Positions 48,061 to 57,650 of a stretch of 64,000 bases of DNA are shown piece by piece. Location: positions 9,502,974-9,566,973 of the forward strand of contig CM046853.1 of assembly GCA_025617745.1 (NCBI GenBank), read 5' to 3'. Made by a program: the position numbers and the translations under genes. Within the stretch, counting starts at the first letter, position 1; each line of letters opens with the position of its first letter. Source of the DNA: Heliocidaris erythrogramma (Eukaryota > Echinodermata > Echinoidea > Camarodonta > Echinometridae). Below the pieces are notes generated by a model, which did no database searches, was not told where the DNA came from, and was given only the letters and a program-made list of their open reading frames with translations.

Positions 48061-49191
48061 CCATTGCTACACCTCTGCTCCTGATGAATTTGCTTTTTTT
48101 TCCAGGAATTATGAACCCTATTTCATTTTTCGGAAATACGAACCCTATTTCATTTTCGGAAATACGAACCCTTTTTCATTTTCGGAAATACGAACCCTAT
48201 TTCATTTTCGGAAATACGAACCCTTTTTCATTTTCGGAAATACGAACCTTATTTCATTTTCGGAAATACGAACCCTTTTTCATTTTCGGAAATACGAACC
48301 TTATTTCATTTTCGGAAATACGAACCCTTTTTCATTTTCGGAAATACGAACCCTTTTTCATTTTCGGAAATACGAACCTTCGGAATTATGAGCCCTTTTT
48401 CATTTTCGGAAATACGAACCTTCGGAAATATGAACCCTATTTCATTTTCGGAATTATGAACCTTCGGATAAACGAACCGTCGGATAAACGAACCTTCGGA
48501 ATAACGAACCTTCGGAATAATGCAACAAATGTTCGGAATTACGAACCCTTTTTCATTTTCGGAATTATGAACCCCCAGGCATGGGAAATTAGTGTTTCGG
48601 AAATACGAACCTTCGGAAATACGAACCTTCGGAAAAACGAACCTTCGGAAAAACGAGATGCCCCCGCAATCGGGTGTGCCTTAATTATAGGATTTTTAAA
48701 CTTGAGCTAGAGTTTGAAAAGTATTTGTGTCTCTTGAATAGCGCAGATGCAACACTATTATGTAAGTTTAGATGTCGAACACATAGATTACCAGTTAATA
48801 ACAGTCGTTTCAACTCTGATTTGTTAAATGAAAGTATATGCACACTCTGTACATCATTAGATATTGGTGATGAATATCACTATTTGCTTGTTTGCCCATT
48901 TTTTATTAATGAGAGAAAACTGTACTTGTCTGATTTTAATATACATAGACCAAATACAACAGTAATGGCTGAAATTCTTCTTACAAAAAATGCTTGAGAG
49001 CTTAAAAAGCTTGTTAAATTTGTTAAAATTATTATGCAGCAATTTAGATATAAATCCAAAGAGGATGGAGTTGTTGATGTTGTAGGTGACAATCAAAGTC
49101 AGGTAGTTACACGTAGTGGTAGAATAGTTAAAAGCCCTATACGTCTAGTACTTTAGTTGTATTTACACTGTGTGTATATATATATATATAT

Positions 49192-49463
49192 ATAATTTAA
49201 AGTAAGATAAAGTTCACTCCGAGAATAAAGACATAGTAGATATCTGTAGGTTTGCTTCCACAAGCGCTTTCGTTTAATTCTTCAGGTGGAATGATTAACC
49301 TGTTAGTTACATGCGTTTATATATCGTACGATATATAAACGCATGTAACTAACAGGTTAATCATTCCACCTGAAGAATTAAACGAAAGCGCTTGTGGAAG
49401 CAAACCTACAGATATCTACTATGTCTTTATTCTCGGAGTGAACTTTATCTTACTTTAAATTAT
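49192..49463. repeat. perfect 272-bp palindrome
   Basis: Two 136-bp arms are exact reverse complements with no spacer; the centre is ATATCGTACGATAT at 49321-49334. (TA)n runs lie on both sides (49171-49192, 49504-49530). It interrupts the 3' untranslated part of the LINE. It could be a fully palindromic MITE with a TA target or an assembly fold-back. Confidence 0.97.
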
Positions 49464-49499
49464 TTTTTTCTATACGTTCTCCCATCTACATTTCTTTAC

Positions 49500-49539
<40 letters not shown>

Positions 49540-49951
49540 TAATGTTTCGTTGAGAAATGTTGTTTAGTATGTAAACTATATACCCATGTACAAGTATTCA
49601 ATATACCATTTATATTATTGTAAATATGTTGTGCATGCTCTCATACCCCGAGAGGGGGTCGATAGAGTGAATAAAATCTTATCTTATCTTATCTTATTAG
49701 GGAGGAGGGTCGCTCGTCATAATTGAAGAAGAGGGTCGCTATTCATAATAGAAGAAGAGGTTAGGGTTAGGATTATTTGTAAAATATTGGAATATGATTT
49801 TCATTGTTCAATGCACACTCAAATATGAAAGAATTAAATTAGCAAACAAAATGATAATATTGGATGGGAGACACCCGCACGGCTGGGTAGGGAGGGTAGG
49901 GACGAAAATTTTTTTTTCGCCAAACCTTCAAAAATCGCTTAGTTTAGGGGT

Positions 49952-50486
49952 TATGGGGTCAAGTTTCCCTCCATAATTCCCTGACAAGCAAAAAAAAAAA
50001 AAAAAAAAAAAGGTCTTCACTCTAAAAGGGGGGGGGGGGGGGGCACAATCGCGAAAATGGCGGATCGTCTATGGTAAAAATTCATACTTCTCTTCCAAAG
50101 GGGGGGGGGGGGGGGGGGGGGCACGGGCCGGCTGTGCCCCCACCCCCTGGATCCGCCAATGCAGTGCAGTATTGCGTCCAAATAATTGACAAGCAGTCTC
50201 GACGTCGAACTAACTTTCCGTCTACAGTAGGTGCTACGAGCCATTATGTTTATCTCAAATTTGCTATAAAACGCTTCGCGCGGGGTTATGGGGTCCTGTT
50301 TCCCTCCATAATTCCCTGACAAGCAAAAAAAAAAAAGTCTTCATTCCAAAAGGGGGGGGGGGGGGGGGGGGGGGTGGGGCACAATCAAGAAAATGGCGAT
50401 CGTCTATGGTCAAAATGCATACTTTTCTTCTAAAAGGGGGGGGGGGGGCACGGGCCGGAAGTGCCCTCCCCCTGGATCCGCCAATG
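49952..50486 (+). repeat. two-copy repeat ending in CCCCCTGGATCCGCCAATG
   Basis: The segment beginning GGTTATGGGGTC and TTTCCCTCCATAATTCCCTG, with A and G homopolymers and GCACGGGCCGG, occurs at 49952-50161 and again at 50286-50486. Related words recur near 55385 and 56325. It looks like a short dispersed element that inserted or duplicated twice. Confidence 0.7.
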
Positions 50487-50838
50487 TATTACATTTATAT
50501 AGCGCATTATGTGAATACTTCAATGCGCTTTACAAGGTTATTTATTATTTATCCCTGGTTATTGGCTTTCAAGCGCGAACACAAGTGTGCACCCATCTCC
50601 ACCGCCTTAGTGTGCAATTCCTTTGCACCGTTCACATGCATGCATGTAGGGCAATGGCAAAAACAGTCACAATTACTTTCGGCAATCCTCACATGTACCC
50701 ATTATCTTTCTTTATCTCCTGGGTAAGAGTGGCAATGTAGATTGCCAACGGACGTTAGTGCCGCGGCTGGACTCGAACCGCGAACCATGTGATCCACAGT
50801 CCGGTGACGTATCCGCTAGACCACGACACCTCTACAAA
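50484..50838 (-). mobile_element. tRNA-derived SINE
   Basis: On the minus strand the head has GGTGTCGTGGTCTAGCGGAT as box A region and GCGGTTCGAGTCCAGC as box B. A ~250-bp body follows, and the tail is AATGCGCTATATAAATGTAA. Intact box A and B suggest a fairly recent copy. Confidence 0.75.
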
Positions 50839-50850
50839 ACTCATGTAAAA

Positions 50851-50990
50851 GGGCGAGATAGCTCACTGGTCGAGCAGTGGCTTTGTAATTGAAGGACCCG
50901 GGTTCGAAACCAGGATGCACTCGTGTCCTTTGGTAAGGCATTAACCCAAAGTCTCTCGGATCGGAGAGGACTTAAACGAAGGAAAGAAAT
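50851..50990 (+). mobile_element. tRNA-derived SINE head and partial body
   Basis: GGGCGAGATAGCTCACTGG (box A) and GACCCGGGTTCGAAACC (box B) are followed by a body with CTCGGATCGGAGAGGAC. No 3' tail is visible before purine-rich sequence. Confidence 0.7.
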
Positions 50991-51589
50991 AAAGAAGAAG
51001 GGGGAAAAATAAAGGGAAGATAAAGATAAAATGATACTAAAACAAAGAATAAGATTCTCCGATTATGAATAGCGACCCTCTTCTCCGATTATGAATAGCG
51101 TCCCTCTTCTCCGATTATGAATAGCGACCCTCTTCTTCGATTATGAATAGCGACCCTCTTCTTTGATTATGAATAGCGACCCTCTTCTTTGATTATGAAT
51201 AGCGACCTTCTTCTTCGATTATGAATAGCGACCCTTATGAATATTGATCTTTATATGAATAGCGTCCCTTATGAATATCGACCTTTATGAATAGCGACCC
51301 TCTTTTCGTAATATGAATAGGGACCCTTATGATTAACGACCCTGATTTGGTATTATGAATAGCGACCCTCTTTCTGTATTACGAATAGCGATCCTTATGT
51401 TTTATTATGAATGGCGGTCCTTATGAATAATTACCCTTATGTCTTATTATGAATAGCGGTCCTTATGAATAATTTTTGTTATGAATAGCGCTCCTTATGA
51501 CTAGCGAGCGGACCCCGAGGTGACAGCCTGGTGACAATGGCCGAATATTGGGAATTTCAAAATCATTGGGGGGGGGGGGGGGCTGCAGC

Positions 51590-51708
51590 TTTCGCCCCCT
51601 CCCATTCTCCTTCTTCTTCTTCTTCCTTTTCCTTTTCTTTTTCTTTTTCTTTTTCTTTCTCTTTTTTTTTTTCTTTTTTCTTTTTCTTTTTCTTTTTCTT
51701 TTTCTTTT

Positions 51709-51787
<79 letters not shown>

Positions 51788-51942
51788 CTTTTTCCTTTTC
51801 TTCTTCTTCTTCTTCTTCTTCTTCTTTGGTTACATTTATTAGCATTATCACCATAATGATGATGATGATGATGATCATCATCATCATCGTCATTATCATC
51901 ATAATTATCATTATCATTATCATCATTATCATTATCATTATC

Positions 51943-52006
<64 letters not shown>

Positions 52007-52010
52007 CCTG
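51590..52010. repeat. compound microsatellite: (CTT)n, T68 run, (ATC/ATT)n
   Basis: TTC and TTTTTC repeats lead to about 68 uninterrupted T (51710-51787), then CTT repeats and a GATGAT/ATCATT array to 52008. Homopolymers of this length are prone to assembly error. The Phe-rich, Lys-rich and Ile-rich frames across it are artefacts. Confidence 0.95.
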
Positions 52011-53353
52011 TGCATATTTGTGAGGGGAACTTGAGCGAACTGAATCACCCTCGGGCTCGTTGATCAGTTGAAAGAATTTGAGTATCTTAAAACGGGGGAA
52101 AAAGATGAAGCGGTAATCGAGGTGAATCTGAACAGAGATTGGAAGAGTGATTTTAACTAAAAATATTTTGTCAAGAAGATGAAGACCCTGACTGGATTTG
52201 CATAATTCCTCTGGAAAATTTATGTCAAAAACGCTTTCCCAATTTCGGTTGCTATTTTACTGTATTTATATGAGAAAGTATATAGTGTTACTATGGGAAC
52301 ATGACAAAATGCGAAATGCAGGAGATGCGTCGCAATATCCTGCTGTGTTTTGTCACTCGTGACCAGCTATAGAAAACATGAATTACTTAGATTCAGTAGG
52401 CCTATACGGTAATTAATCACTTATAAAAAAAAATCTTGGAAATAACCGTATACGGAATTCACATTATTATTATTATTATTAGCATATATCTCTACTAGTT
52501 CTCTCACCCCCTTCTCTCTGTCTTCTTGTGTTTTGCTGACATGCAAAAAAAAAAATGGAAAAAATGAAAGTTTAATCATATATATTTTTTTTTTATTTAA
52601 TAATTCTTATACTCAAGAGACATGCATGTCTATGTCTAAACGTGATATTTTTTAGGTTTAGAACATTTTTTAAAAGAAATATCCCATTATTCAAAGAAAA
52701 CTCAATAAAAATGATTCTGATTGGCTATTAGGATAGGCCCAGTACAGTATTTGAATTGAGCTATGTTGTCATTAAGTCATTATCTTCACAGAGATATTTA
52801 TTCAGGTGGCCCTTCATTTTTTTCTATTTTTCTTTATGGATGCTGTAATTAAAAAAAGAATCAATATATTTTCTGTAGTTCAAGAAATATTCATGTTGTG
52901 TCTTTCCTTGTAAAACATGTTTGTTTTTACATGAAAGTGTGGGATGCATGGGGGATTAAGATTTTTCAGGGAGAGATTAAATTGTTTAATGTACATAATT
53001 TATAATGATCTTAAGTATATAAGTAAAGTTGAAGAGATTGCTAGCATGGGCTGCGGGACTAGCCCCCACTTTTTTTAATAGACACGTTTCGGTTCAAAAA
53101 TTGTCATTAATGTGTGAAATCAAATCAGTTCCCCCCCCCCCTTTCAAAAATGCCCCGCGGCCCCTGGCTAGGGCTGAGAAAATAAGCCAAGGAAATTGGT
53201 TCTGAGTAACGTGTAAAGAAATGAAAAAAATCTCTCCCCCCCCCCCCCCCCCCCAGCTTAAGACCCAATCCTAAAGGGGGGAGCTGATTTTTTTTAATGA
53301 CAATTTTTTGACCTTTTTTCCGAGAGAGAGAAAAAAACGAATCCAAAACTTGC
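52011..53353. other. gene-free stretch
   Basis: AT-rich sequence with several homopolymer tracts (C runs near 53132 and 53238-53254). No exon or bounded repeat was recognised. Confidence 0.45.
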
Positions 53354-53367
53354 AAAAAAAAAAAAAA
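53354..53367 (-). terminator. RNA polymerase III T-run terminator of 7SL
   Basis: About 14 T on the minus strand follow directly after the 7SL 3' end, as expected for polymerase III termination. The same run could be the poly-A of a retrocopy only if the 7SL were on the opposite strand, which it is not. Confidence 0.8.
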
Positions 53368-53663
53368 GGATTGGGTCTCACTATGTTGAACGGGCTGCAA
53401 GCCGCTGCCTATTCACAGGCGCTATCCCACTACTGCTCCACACGGGGACTTTTGCCTGCTGCGTTTCCGCCCTGGGCCAGTACGTCCCTCCTTAGACGAC
53501 CTGGTTAGCCGATCCTCCGACCAATCAACCATATCGATGCCGAGCTTAGCGCGGACGCCCGATCGCCATAGAACGACGACATACAGGACTCCCGCTCTCA
53601 AGCGATCCACCAACCCCGACTTCCAAGCAACTGGATTACAGGCGCACGCCACAACGCCCAGTC
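53368..53663 (-). ncRNA. 7SL: 7SL (signal recognition particle) RNA, full length
   Basis: The minus strand reads through the whole SRP RNA, about 296 nt against 299 in human. Alu domain: GGGCGTTGTGGCGTGCGCC and TGTAATCC at the 5' end, pairing with CATAGTGAGACCC at the 3' end. S domain: GATCGGGCGTCCGCGCTAAG, then CTCGGCATCGATATGG; helix 6 with a GGAG tetraloop between GGTC and GATC, which SRP19 binds; helix 8 with GGCCCAGGGCGGAAACGCAG and CAGG, the SRP54 site. It closes with GTAGTGGGATAGCGCCTGTG. A T14 terminator follows at once, and ATATTA lies about 25 nt upstream. The RNA scaffolds SRP, which pauses and docks ER-bound ribosomes. A LINE remnant starts about 30 bp upstream, so its promoter may be disturbed; it could be a live locus or a very intact copy. 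Confidence 0.93.
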
Positions 53664-53686
53664 GAACAATGCCTGCGAACATTGAG

Positions 53687-53692
53687 TAATAT
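53687..53692 (-). promoter_or_regulatory. TATA-like element upstream of 7SL
   Basis: ATATTA on the minus strand lies 24-29 nt before the 7SL 5' end. Polymerase III genes of this class often use an upstream TATA-like box; the match is short and could be chance. Confidence 0.3.
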
Positions 53693-54860
53693 CGAAAACC
53701 AGCTTCCTTCTTTGGTTTACTCCTGCAGAGGGCGCAGTGATTTTGGAGATCCTATATATAATAATGATTTTGGAACTGGGATGTTAAAAGAAATATTTAC
53801 AATACTGAAAAATGCATTTGTTATTAATAAACAAATGGAGTTTCAATACAAATTATTGCATGGGGCTATATATACGAAACAAAGACTCTTTCAATTTGGT
53901 TTCGAGTTGGATAATCTATGTTCCTTTTGTAAAAATCAAGTTGAAACATACCAACATTTGTTTTTAGAATGCCCTAAAGTTAAACAATTATGGCAGGACA
54001 TTAGTAAAAAGCTGCATCTAAGAGAAATTAATATAAATGATTGGAAATCCATTTTTATGGGACTATCGGGTAAAACGGTACGAATATATTTAATAAATTG
54101 TGTAATTTTTCTTGTCAAATACATAATTTTTTCTTCAAGAAAACAAGGCGAGCTGCCATCTCTACGGAAAACAGTTACTTGGATAAAAGATCACAGAGAC
54201 GAAGAATATAAGATATATATGTGTGATTGGTAGGAGAATGGTGAGGGGGAAGGGTTGGGTGGATGAGATGAGTGTGTAAGGGTGAGTTTGGGTGGGCCAT
54301 GTATATCTTCCTCTAAGATTTTTAAATCTTTTTAAAATAAAGAATCGTTTCAAGAAATCATGTATAATTGATATTTTTTTTTCTAAATGCATGTTCAATG
54401 ATCGATATATTGTATTTGTTTTCTTTCTAAAAAAAGGAGCCTTTGTTCTGTTATTCCGATTTTAAGAAGACCTTATATTGTTTAAAAGTATAATTGGTCT
54501 ATGTAAACTCTGTTCTTTAGTTCCTTTTTGTCTGAATATTATATACACTGTATTATGATTTAATGTGATATTAATGTATCTTTCAAGACGAAGGAATAAT
54601 ATATTACTTGAAAGAAAAAGCTCTTTATTATTACTATAATATATTATATGAAAGAAAATAGTTATATATCTATGTCCAACGATTGATGCATTGTATTTTC
54701 TTTTCATCGAAAAATATTTATGGATAATTTCAGAGAATTTTATAATTTGTTTAATGTATTTCATTAAGTTTCTTTTGTATATGCAAATAATTTTATATGT
54801 GACTTATCATGATTGTTTCTTGAAATGTAATATTGTTCTTGAGAGGAAGCAATAAAAAAT
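53693..54860 (+). mobile_element. 5'-truncated LINE, C-terminal ORF2 fragment and 3' UTR
   Basis: The open frame to 54233 reads EFQYKLLHGAIYTKQRLFQF, then LCSFCKNQVETYQHLFLECP, a CxxC...H...C finger typical of LINE ORF2 C-termini, and ends HRDEEYKIYMCDW. The downstream AT-rich part ends near AATAAAAAATATT at 54860. There is no reverse transcriptase. The motif order resembles L1/Tx1-like elements. It lies head to head with the 7SL RNA. Confidence 0.7.
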
Positions 54861-55219
54861 ATTATTCAAAACAAAAATATACCAGTGTGTGTGTGTGTGT
54901 GCGGTGTGTGTGTGTGTAGTTCTCTTTTATATATACATGTACACCGGGTTTTTGTTGTTTTTTTGTTCAATATAAGGTCATGGATGTATTATGAACAGTG
55001 TTTTGTTATTCGACTGTGTAAAGCATGTTTGTTTATATGGATTGAATGTATTGTATGATTATATGTATTTATTCATTGTATGCATCCATTGTATTGTATG
55101 ATTGTATGTATTCATGAAAAGTATTGAACAAGAGAACAATAAAAACAACTTTAAAAAAATACCATAGAGATCTACACGTATTCCGGCATATAGGATCTCT
55201 ATGTTTAACCATAAAGATG

Positions 55220-55220
<1 letters not shown>

Positions 55221-55270
<50 letters not shown>
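55221..55270. repeat. T50 homopolymer
   Basis: About 50 uninterrupted T, possibly the reversed poly-A of a retroelement; length is unreliable in assemblies. Confidence 0.9.
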
Positions 55271-55272
<2 letters not shown>

Positions 55273-55407
55273 GGGGGGTTTATGGGTGATCCCGTAGAAA
55301 GGTATACTTTATGCCCCTTTTTTATTGTGCCTCCCGTTAGAAGTGATAACCTTTTCCACCTTTTTTTTTGTTGCTTGTAAGAGAATTATGGAGGGAAACT
55401 GGACTCC

Positions 55408-57281
55408 ATACCATTTCTTCTAACGTTTGCCCAAGGTGGTGTGTGTCGTAGTAAAATATGTACTTTCCTCTACCTCTCCCCTCTTTTTTCCATATTTTTG
55501 TTCCACATTTCTTATTCCACGTTATTATGTTCTAGCTCAGTTGGTAGAGCACTGGTCATGTAATCCAGGGTCCCGGGTTCGAATCCCGGTCGGGGCATTG
55601 TAATTTTTCTTACATTTCTTTATGAATAAATACATTTAATTAACAAAATTTATTTAATACATTTAATTAACAAAATTTATCTGAAGTTAAAGCGTGATCA
55701 AACCAAAAAAACATCATGGATATTCCCAGCTCGTTAAAATATTAAATATTTTTCTGACAAATTTTTGTAAACTTTGACGAGCGAATCGAGCAAGCTAACA
55801 TTCATTTTGCTTGACACTAACATCAATTATCTGGTGCCATACACGAAAATCAACTAGATAGCATTAGGAGGACGCTTCTACTCACTGCATGGATTTAGAT
55901 TCTTAAACTGTCAGTCCTTCCGCTCAATTTTTTTTATTACTATAGTCTTGGTCTATCTCTAATTGGCTACGAATGACTTCCAAATGAACTTGTCATTATG
56001 GTAATTATTTTTTCCGCAGTTGAAGATTTATTTTGGAGCCCGTGCCCCTTAAAAAAATACGCCGGTGTAGCTTGGATTTTAACCCAGGGGGTCCCTCACC
56101 ACATTATGTGCTATATACCCACGCGCGTCCACACACTTCAAAATTGGACCCTTAATGGCGTATCGCGCGAGGTCTAATTTGCACCTCTATATATTTGCAC
56201 CTCTATAAAAAATATCGTTACCCCTCCCCCCTCCATATGCATGAAAAAAAATACGAATCTCCCTCCGAGCAATTTCCCAAAGTTGACAGCCCTGCATTTG
56301 TGTGCCCCTCGTTTTACAAAATCCTGGATCCGCCCCTGCTCCTATATGAGAACATTTCTATTTTCTGAACCAGGCATAGCTATATTTTGAACATGATACA
56401 GAATAATTTATTTCATTGGATCTTTCTGATGAAAAGTTTTCAGATTGTCTCTGTGTGTCACGTAATTGATAAGATATAGAACTAAAAATTGTAGTTAAGA
56501 CGAAAGGTGAACTCCGCCCTACAAAAAAAATCTTTTTCAATAAGAGAAAATTCAGAGAACCATAACCCCCCCCCCCCTTCCGCCTGAAAAAACTCCAACA
56601 GACAACTAAACGAAAAATTCATAAAAAGCAAGAATAAGTTGGATACATAATGTTGGCAACTCTGTTGTGCTCTCATTTGTAATGTCATTCCATAAATATC
56701 ACGAGCTTTCCATATTGTCACTTAGGAACTGATTTCTTCTAACGTTTGCCCAAGGTGGTGTGTGTCGTAGTAAAATATGTACTTTCCTCTACCTCTCCCC
56801 TCTTTTTTCCATATTTTTGTTCCACATTTCTTATTCCACGTTTTTATGTTCTTCTTAAATACATTTAATTAACAAAATTTATTTAAATACATTTAATTAA
56901 CAAAATTTATCTGAAGTTAAAGCGTGATCAAACCAAAAAAATATCATGGATATTCCCAGCTCAAATTTTTGTAAACTTTGACGAGCGAATCGAGCAAGCT
57001 AACATTCATTTTGCTTGACACTAAACATCAATTATCTGGCACGAAAATCAACTAGATAGCATAGGAGGACGCTTCTACTCACTGCATGGATTTAGATTAA
57101 CTGTCAGTCCTTCCGCTCAATATTTTTTTTTACTACTATAGCGTCTTGGGCTAATTTGGCTACGAATGACTTCCAAATGAACTTGTCATTATGGTAATTA
57201 TTTTTTCCGCAGTTGAAGATTTATTTTGGAGCCCGTGCCCCTTAAAAAAATACGCCGGTGTAGCTTGGATTTTGGATTTTA
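55408..57281 (+). repeat. direct duplication (~670 bp and ~550 bp copies)
   Basis: The segment starting TTCTTCTAACGTTTGCCCAA and ending ACGCCGGTGTAGCTTGGATT occurs at 55408-56083 and 56730-57281, close to identical. The first copy is longer, with a tRNA-like insert and small extra pieces. The 650 bp between them holds unrelated sequence ending in CCTGGATCCGCCCCTG. Confidence 0.85.
55527..55598 (+). pseudogene. tRNA-like sequence (SINE head or broken tRNA)
   Basis: It has TAGCTCAGTTGGTAGAGC (D arm, box A), an anticodon arm with CTGG and CCAG, and CCCGGGTTCGAATCCCGG (T arm, box B), then TCGGGGCA. The 3' strand of the acceptor stem would need GCCCCGA at the 5' end, but TATGTTC is present, so the stem cannot form. 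The second copy of the duplication lacks it altogether. Confidence 0.7.
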
Positions 57282-57454
57282 ATTAACAATTTTTTTTAAC
57301 CAAGTGAATTTCGATGATTAAAGTAAGTCAGTCTACCCATTTTTGTTACGTTTTGGGCTTTATTCATGGATGGAGAGAGAGGCCTGATTGATAAATGACT
57401 TTAATGACTTCAAAAGATTATTTTATCTCCGCCCCTTCTTCAAAGTGAGCTCAG

Positions 57455-57494
57455 CCCACAGAACTCCTAAAGACGTCTTTAGGAGTTCTGTGGG
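57455..57494. repeat. perfect 40-bp palindrome near the SEC61G promoter
   Basis: CCCACAGAACTCCTAAAGAC is followed by its exact reverse complement with no spacer, centred on GACGTC. It lies about 70 bp upstream of the candidate SEC61G promoter motif. Confidence 0.95.
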
Positions 57495-57564
57495 TCAGCC
57501 CCGCTCGCGATCGCTCATTTTGAGAAGCTATCCCATCATGCATTGTATTTTAGTGCAACGTATC

Positions 57565-57650
57565 ACTTCCGGTTTCTGTCTTTTAATTTTTGCAGTGTAC
57601 GCGTTGGCGTTCTAATTGGAATTCGTGTCAGTCTTTTGACTTTCTGAAGG
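57565..57650 (+). promoter_or_regulatory. candidate SEC61G promoter and non-coding first exon
   Basis: CACTTCCGGTTTCTGTCTTT combines an ETS-type ACTTCCGG site with a pyrimidine start, as in many housekeeping and translation-related promoters. A donor CTGAAG|GTAAAT at 57649/57650 could end a short untranslated exon and splice to the acceptor at 61341-61342. This is an inference from motif and position. Confidence 0.35.

Larger units (their letters stand above)
43439..48665. mobile_element. inner foldback element (TU-like) inside the LINE
   Basis: GCAATCGGG flanks both sides (43430-43438 and 48666-48674), an 8- or 9-bp target duplication. The inverted ends are arrays of about 550 bp: left 43449-43990 of CGAAGGTTCGT and GGGTTCGTATTTCCGAAAAT units, right 48110-48655 the reverse complement. 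Removing the element and one duplication joins the two halves of the LINE C-terminus in frame around NRVCLNYRIFK. The ~4-kb interior has simple repeats, a MITE and CGCTCGCT-type words but no recognisable transposase, so it is non-autonomous. Long frames of FHFRKYEP repeats come from the array. Confidence 0.88.
40779..49697 (+). mobile_element. 5'-truncated LINE inserted in the outer foldback array
   Basis: Frames in order: endonuclease C-terminal part (40810-41220, with CSSVDYALVS and SDVHCPL), linker, reverse transcriptase (41858-43030: LKNGKASGIDL, PDNYRGITLLSCLGK, EEQAGFRSGYST, VGVRQG, LLYADDTLIF), then C-terminal part resuming at 48676 with NYRIFKLELEFEKYL and a CxxC...H...C finger, ending TRSGRIVKSPIR at about 49156. 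The tail is (TTATC)n. The frame breaks several times, and the box A motif reads FIYYKKAFD where a catalytic Asp is expected at the first Tyr, so this copy cannot be active. It is probably of the CR1/Jockey group; the clade is not certain. Confidence 0.8.
40304..51516. mobile_element. outer foldback element (TU-like), expanded by nested insertions
   Basis: GAGGTGAC occurs at 40296-40303 and 51517-51524 as an 8-bp target duplication. The inverted ends start GGGGT and share CTCGCTAGTCATAAGG, then run into arrays of TCGCTATTCATAA units of about 23 bp (with GGAGAAGAGGG): left 40330-40776 plus 49699-49758, right 51056-51516. Without the LINE inserted in its left array the element would be about 2.3 kb. 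The interior holds two SINEs and a duplicated G-run repeat, with no transposase. Confidence 0.8.

Noticed and set aside
51501-52023. Phe-rich, Lys-rich and Ile-rich frames
   Set aside because: They are translations of CTT, T-run and ATC/ATT repeats.
53422-53682. 86-codon minus-strand frame
   Set aside because: It lies within the 7SL RNA, which explains the sequence fully.
55527-55598. Functional tRNA gene
   Set aside because: The acceptor stem cannot pair and the anticodon loop is irregular; the duplicate segment lacks it. Better read as a SINE head or broken tRNA.
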